A DNA stretch of 64,000 bases from contig NZ_JACWFH010000001.1 of assembly GCF_019749255.1 (NCBI RefSeq), forward strand, positions 62,001-126,000, in the 5' to 3' direction. Positions 60,569 through 64,000 of this stretch are shown one piece after another. The position numbers and the translations under genes are program-made. Each line of letters opens with the position of its first letter. Within the stretch, counting starts at the first letter, position 1. The notes under the pieces were generated by a model. The model was not told where the DNA came from, searched no databases, and saw only the letters and a list, made by a program, of their open reading frames with translations. This stretch comes from Mesobacillus maritimus. Lineage in GTDB: Bacteria; Bacillota; Bacilli; Bacillales; Cytobacillaceae.

Positions 60569-61804
60569 ATGAAACAGGCACTGACAGAAAAGAAGATGAT
60601 TAGAAAAATCGATGCAGGTGGTGTATTAAGTCCAAAAGGTTTTCGTGCTGGTGGGGTTCATGCTGGTCTTAGATATAGCAAATTAGATGTTGGAATCATT
60701 CTAAGCGAAACCCCGGCTAATTGTGCGGCAGTCTATACAACGAGTGCTTTTCAAGCGGCCCCAATAATCGTGACAAAGGATAGTATTTCCAAGGAAGGGT
60801 TAATTCAAGCCGTCATTGTAAATAGTGCCTGCGCCAACGCCTGTACCGGCCAACAAGGGTTGGATGATGCGTATAAAATGAGATCTTTGACCTCTAAAGC
60901 CTTTAATATAGCAGAGCATCACATTGCTGTAGCATCTACTGGTGTCATTGGAGAGTTTCTGCAAATGGATAAAATTGAGACAGGAATCCAAGCGTTAAAT
61001 CCTGGTCTGTTAGCGGAGAACGCAGAGGAGTTCCAGACGGCAATTCTTACAACTGATACAGTGATGAAGAGCAGTTGTTATCAGGCAGAAATTGATGGTA
61101 AGCCTGTCTCTGTCGGTGGAGCTGCCAAGGGTTCGGGGATGATTCATCCCAATATGGCCACGATGCTAGGCTTCATTACAACCGATGCAAATATCTCATC
61201 AGAACATTTAAGCGTTGCTTTAAAAGAGTTAACAGACGTCACTTTTAATCAAATTACAGTGGACGGAGATACATCTACAAACGACATGGTTCTCGTAATG
61301 GCTAATGGCCATGCAGGGAATGAGCCGTTATCTCCGGAACATCCAGAGTGGCCAATTTTTATCCAGCTATTAAAAGAAAACTGTGAAAGCCTTGCAAAAC
61401 AGATTGCTAGAGATGGAGAAGGGGCAACCAAGCTAGTGGAGGTTTCCGTTATCGGTGCAGTCTCAAATGAAGAGGCTAGAGCTGTTGCAAAGCAAATCGT
61501 TGGATCCAACCTAGTGAAAACGGCCATTTATGGTGCAGATGCAAACTGGGGAAGAATAATAGGTGCTGTAGGTCAGGCAAATGCCTTTGTCAATCCGGAT
61601 ACAGTTGACATTAAACTCGGTTCAATGGAATTGTTGCAAGCAAGCAATCCACTGATTTATTCCGAGGAACAGGCTAAAGCGTACTTGGAGCAAGAGAAAA
61701 TCGAAATTACCGTAAACCTTAATGTCGGCTCAGGATCTGGAATGGCTTGGGGCTGTGACCTTAGCTATGATTATGTCAAAATCAATGCAAGCTATCGAAC
61801 ATAG
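60569..61804 (+). CDS. argJ: Glutamate N-acetyltransferase / amino-acid acetyltransferase ArgJ
   Basis: Transfers acetyl from N-acetylornithine to glutamate, making the pathway cyclic. 411 residues; it self-cleaves before the nucleophile Thr198 (HPNMATMLGF) into two chains. VNSACANACTG and GDTSTNDMV are conserved. Strong AAGGAGG before the ATG, 10 bp after argC. Confidence 0.95.
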   Translation: MKQALTEKKMIRKIDAGGVLSPKGFRAGGVHAGLRYSKLDVGIILSETPANCAAVYTTSAFQAAPIIVTKDSISKEGLIQAVIVNSACANACTGQQGLDDAYKMRSLTSKAFNIAEHHIAVASTGVIGEFLQMDKIETGIQALNPGLLAENAEEFQTAILTTDTVMKSSCYQAEIDGKPVSVGGAAKGSGMIHPNMATMLGFITTDANISSEHLSVALKELTDVTFNQITVDGDTSTNDMVLVMANGHAGNEPLSPEHPEWPIFIQLLKENCESLAKQIARDGEGATKLVEVSVIGAVSNEEARAVAKQIVGSNLVKTAIYGADANWGRIIGAVGQANAFVNPDTVDIKLGSMELLQASNPLIYSEEQAKAYLEQEKIEITVNLNVGSGSGMAWGCDLSYDYVKINASYRT

Positions 61805-61813
61805 GAGGTTACT

Positions 61814-62584
61814 ATGAAATCGATTGTACTCAAATGCGGTGGTAGTGTACTTGATGAGTTATCACCAGCATTTTTTGAAGCCATTCATTCTTTAAAAAAG
61901 AATGGTTATAAACCAGTTATTGTCCATGGTGGTGGTCCGGCAATCAATACAATGCTCGACCTCTATAAGATAGATTCAAAGTTTCATAATGGGCTTAGAG
62001 TAACATGTGACAAGACAATGGAAGTCGTTGAAATGGTCCTTTCAGGTAAAACAAACCGACAGCTTGTTAGCCTGTTAGCAGAAGGTGGATTAAATGCGAT
62101 TGGACTGAATGGAAGCGACGGAGGGTGCCTCGTTGCGGATTTTATCAACAAAGAAGACCTTGGGTTTGTTGGTACTGTTACGATGGTAAATAAGGAAATC
62201 ATAAATAAATTAATCGATTCAGATTTAATTCCGGTTATTACTCCAATAGGGGCAACAGAAGACGGCGAGCGATTAAATATTAATGCAGATTATGCAGCAG
62301 CTGCAGTTGCAAAAGCAATAGATGCAGAACGCTGTATATTTGTAACAAATGTAGAAGGAATCTTAATTAACGGGGAGCTTATTGAAGAAACTTCTACTAC
62401 TGAAATCCAAGAATATATTTCTGATGGACATATCTACGGTGGAATGATTCCAAAAGTAGAATCAGCAATTTCAGCTCTGGATAAAGGAATAAATCAGGTT
62501 ATGATTGTTTCCGGGAAAAAGGCCTTTTATCAACAAGGAGGATGGACTGGAACGGCAATAACCAATAAAGAGAGGGTTAAATAA
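61814..62584 (+). CDS. argB: Acetylglutamate kinase ArgB
   Basis: Phosphorylates N-acetylglutamate. 256 residues, amino-acid-kinase fold: LKCGGSVL, VIVHGGGPAIN, LNGSDGG and NADYAAAAVAKAI. AGGAGG precedes the ATG. No N-terminal arginine-feedback helix is apparent, so control is probably through repression. Its stop overlaps the argD ATG (TAATG). Confidence 0.95.
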   Translation: MKSIVLKCGGSVLDELSPAFFEAIHSLKKNGYKPVIVHGGGPAINTMLDLYKIDSKFHNGLRVTCDKTMEVVEMVLSGKTNRQLVSLLAEGGLNAIGLNGSDGGCLVADFINKEDLGFVGTVTMVNKEIINKLIDSDLIPVITPIGATEDGERLNINADYAAAAVAKAIDAERCIFVTNVEGILINGELIEETSTTEIQEYISDGHIYGGMIPKVESAISALDKGINQVMIVSGKKAFYQQGGWTGTAITNKERVK

Positions 62585-63741
62585 TGAGCCATTTATTTCC
62601 GACCTATAGCCGTTGGGAAATAGAACCAGCTAGCGCTAAAGGAACAAAGATTACGGCAGTGGATGGGAAAGAGTATCTTGATTTCACTTCAGGAATTGGT
62701 GTTTGCAACTTGGGGCATTGCCATCCACATATCGAGCAGGCCGTTACAGAACAACTGAAAAAGTTCTGGCATGTGTCTAATCTCTTTCCACAATCAATGC
62801 AGGAAAAAGCTGCAAAGCTCCTAGCAGATGCAGCAGGGTTAGATTTAGTTTTCTTTGCAAACAGTGGTGCGGAAGCAAATGAGGCTGCACTAAAGCTTGC
62901 ACGGAAAGCAACGAACCGATCGAAGATTATTTCATTTAACAATTCATTCCATGGGCGGACATTTGGTTCGATGGCAGTAACGGGTCAAGATAAGATAAAA
63001 AACGGTTTTGGACCAATGCTTGAGACCTTTATCCATTTGCCTTTTAATCAGGTGGAGGCATTCTTAAAAGAAATAGATCAGAATACCGCAGCAGTTGTGC
63101 TAGAGGTTGTCCAAGGTGAGGGTGGAATTAACGTTGCAACTTCTGAGTTTCTGAAGGTTATCGAAAAAGCATGTAAAGACAATGGCACATTGCTCATTAT
63201 TGATGAAATTCAAACAGGTATTGGACGTACAGGAAAACCTTTTGCGTTTCAGCATTTCGATATAAAACCGGATATTATTACCGCTGCAAAAGGTTTAGGA
63301 AGTGGGTTACCGATTGGTGCAGTGGTCGGAACAGCAGAGCTTCAAGATGCTTTTGGACCAGGAAGTCATGGATCAACATTCGGTGGAAACCCAATAGCCA
63401 TTGCCGCAGCAGTTGCTACTATGGAAATGATTTTCACTGAACAACTATTAACTGAAACGACAGCGATGGGGCAATATCTATATGACCAACTTGTGACAAC
63501 CATAAGCAAGATAGATGGTGTTCTAGATATCAGAGGGATGGGGCTGATCCTCGGAATTGAAATATCCGGGAATGTTCCAGAAGTGCTTTCTAGCCTTCGA
63601 ACAAAAGGGTTAATACTTTTGCCTGCAGGGGAAAAGGTCATTCGCTTACTTCCACCACTTACGATAACAGAGGCTGAAGTGAATCAGGCGATAGGTATAC
63701 TCGAGTCTACATTAACAAATATAACTTCGGCAGCATTATAG
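62584..63741 (+). CDS. argD: Acetylornithine aminotransferase ArgD
   Basis: PLP-dependent transamination giving N-acetylornithine. 385 residues. FANSGAEANEAALKLAR binds PLP, LLIIDEIQTGIGRTG, and Lys236 in TAAKGLGSGLPIGA forms the Schiff base. The ATG overlaps the argB stop. Confidence 0.95.
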   Translation: MSHLFPTYSRWEIEPASAKGTKITAVDGKEYLDFTSGIGVCNLGHCHPHIEQAVTEQLKKFWHVSNLFPQSMQEKAAKLLADAAGLDLVFFANSGAEANEAALKLARKATNRSKIISFNNSFHGRTFGSMAVTGQDKIKNGFGPMLETFIHLPFNQVEAFLKEIDQNTAAVVLEVVQGEGGINVATSEFLKVIEKACKDNGTLLIIDEIQTGIGRTGKPFAFQHFDIKPDIITAAKGLGSGLPIGAVVGTAELQDAFGPGSHGSTFGGNPIAIAAAVATMEMIFTEQLLTETTAMGQYLYDQLVTTISKIDGVLDIRGMGLILGIEISGNVPEVLSSLRTKGLILLPAGEKVIRLLPPLTITEAEVNQAIGILESTLTNITSAAL

Positions 63742-63760
63742 CCGAATATTTTTAGAGATT

Positions 63761-63778
63761 AAATGAATAATTATTAGG
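63761..63778 (+). promoter_or_regulatory. ARG-box-like sequence before carA
   Basis: AAATGAATAATTATTAGG matches the left and central part of the ARG box (TGAAT, AT core) but lacks the right CA. It lies in the 73-bp argD-carA gap, which could hold a second regulatory point. Confidence 0.3.
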
Positions 63779-63814
63779 TTGTGTATATAATTATTCGAAA
63801 ATACGAGGTGAATT

Positions 63815-64000
63815 ATGGACGGTTACTTACATCTAAGTGAAGGGATTTCCTATAAAGGCTCATGGGTAGGGAAACAACCGGATAAGGAAATTAAAGGAGA
63901 GGTTGTCTTTTTTACTGGGATGACGGGGTACCAAGAGGTGTTAACGGACCCATCCTATAAAGATCAAATAGTCGTTTTTACTTATCCGTTAATAGGAAAT
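63815..64000 (+). CDS. carA: Carbamoyl-phosphate synthase small subunit CarA, partial
   Basis: The first 62 codons of the glutaminase subunit: [17 protein letters not shown], then [20 protein letters not shown] with the family block FxTxMTGYQE, and the FTYPLIGN start of the next strand. GAGGTGA precedes the ATG. With argCJBD this indicates the arginine-specific CPSase of Bacillus. The frame runs off the right edge. Confidence 0.92.
   Translation, partial: MDGYLHLSEGISYKGSWVGKQPDKEIKGEVVFFTGMTGYQEVLTDPSYKDQIVVFTYPLIGN

Noticed and set aside
1-64000. tRNA, rRNA, CRISPR arrays, insertion sequences, prophage or defence genes
   Set aside because: I saw no cloverleaf or rRNA segments, no regularly spaced repeats, no transposase or integrase frames and no restriction or defence proteins.

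Overview
The window looks like chromosomal DNA from a low-GC, endospore-forming Bacillaceae species (Bacillus/Mesobacillus/Neobacillus type). The evidence is a complete gerPABCDEF spore operon with a sigma-K-type promoter, comK, addBA, and gene order that follows the Bacillus subtilis 168 stretch hemE - yhf - comK - yhj - addBA - gerP - yis - yit - argCJBD-carA with interruptions. Ribosome binding sites are strong (GGAGG/GGGGG), TTG and GTG starts are common, and intrinsic terminators are abundant. I see no rRNA, tRNA, CRISPR array, insertion sequence, prophage or plasmid function.

Layout. 1-9 kb: end of an M20 amidohydrolase, a PAP2 phosphatase, the heme genes hmoB / hemE-hemH (hemY does not follow hemH), the small zinc-ribbon protein YhfH, a metallo-beta-lactamase-fold hydrolase, lipoate ligase and an acyl-CoA synthetase behind a promoter with a CcpA-type cre site. 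9-16 kb: transport block with a TrpXYZ-like ABC system, an AzlCD pair and an SsuBCA-like ABC system. 16-22 kb: CAAX-type protease, YhzC, the competence regulator ComK, YhjD behind a LexA/SOS-type operator, an LCP-family cell-wall enzyme, a VTT/DedA protein, signal peptidase I and an MFS exporter. 23-30 kb: addB-addA. 30-32.5 kb: gerPABCDEF, with a roughly 200-bp interspersed repeat lodged between gerPB and gerPC. 32.6-42 kb: a second acyl-CoA synthetase, YisK, YisL, a GGDEF-EAL protein with a degenerate GGDEF half, YisN, AsnO and a membrane-anchored GH13 protein whose catalytic nucleophile is Asn instead of Asp. 42-49.5 kb: an SDR and the yitK-yitW neighbourhood, including a secreted BsuPI-domain protein and three small genes.

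49.6-59.3 kb: an anaerobic nitrate-respiration module (narK, a radical SAM/SPASM protein, fnr, moaA, ric/scdA, moeA-mobB, a shortened NarI-like membrane protein, ywiC) sits between yitW and argC, a junction that in B. subtilis holds, as I recall, unrelated yit genes. Five promoters here carry an Fnr-type palindrome whose centre lies exactly 29.5 bp from the first base of a recognisable -10 hexamer, the geometry of a class II (-41.5) Fnr-activated promoter. The genes therefore look like one locally encoded regulon: Fnr senses oxygen and switches on nitrate uptake, molybdenum-cofactor synthesis and repair of nitric-oxide-damaged iron centres. narGHJI itself is not in the window. 59.4-64 kb: argC-argJ-argB-argD-carA under an ArgR/AhrC-type box; carA runs off the right edge.

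The less ordinary observations are: the Fnr promoter set; the pseudo-amylase; the NarI-like protein missing most heme ligands; a possible pseudoknot between two ABC genes; tandem hairpins downstream of moaA; long structured leaders before hemH, lplJ and yitT; and three GC-rich interspersed repeat elements.
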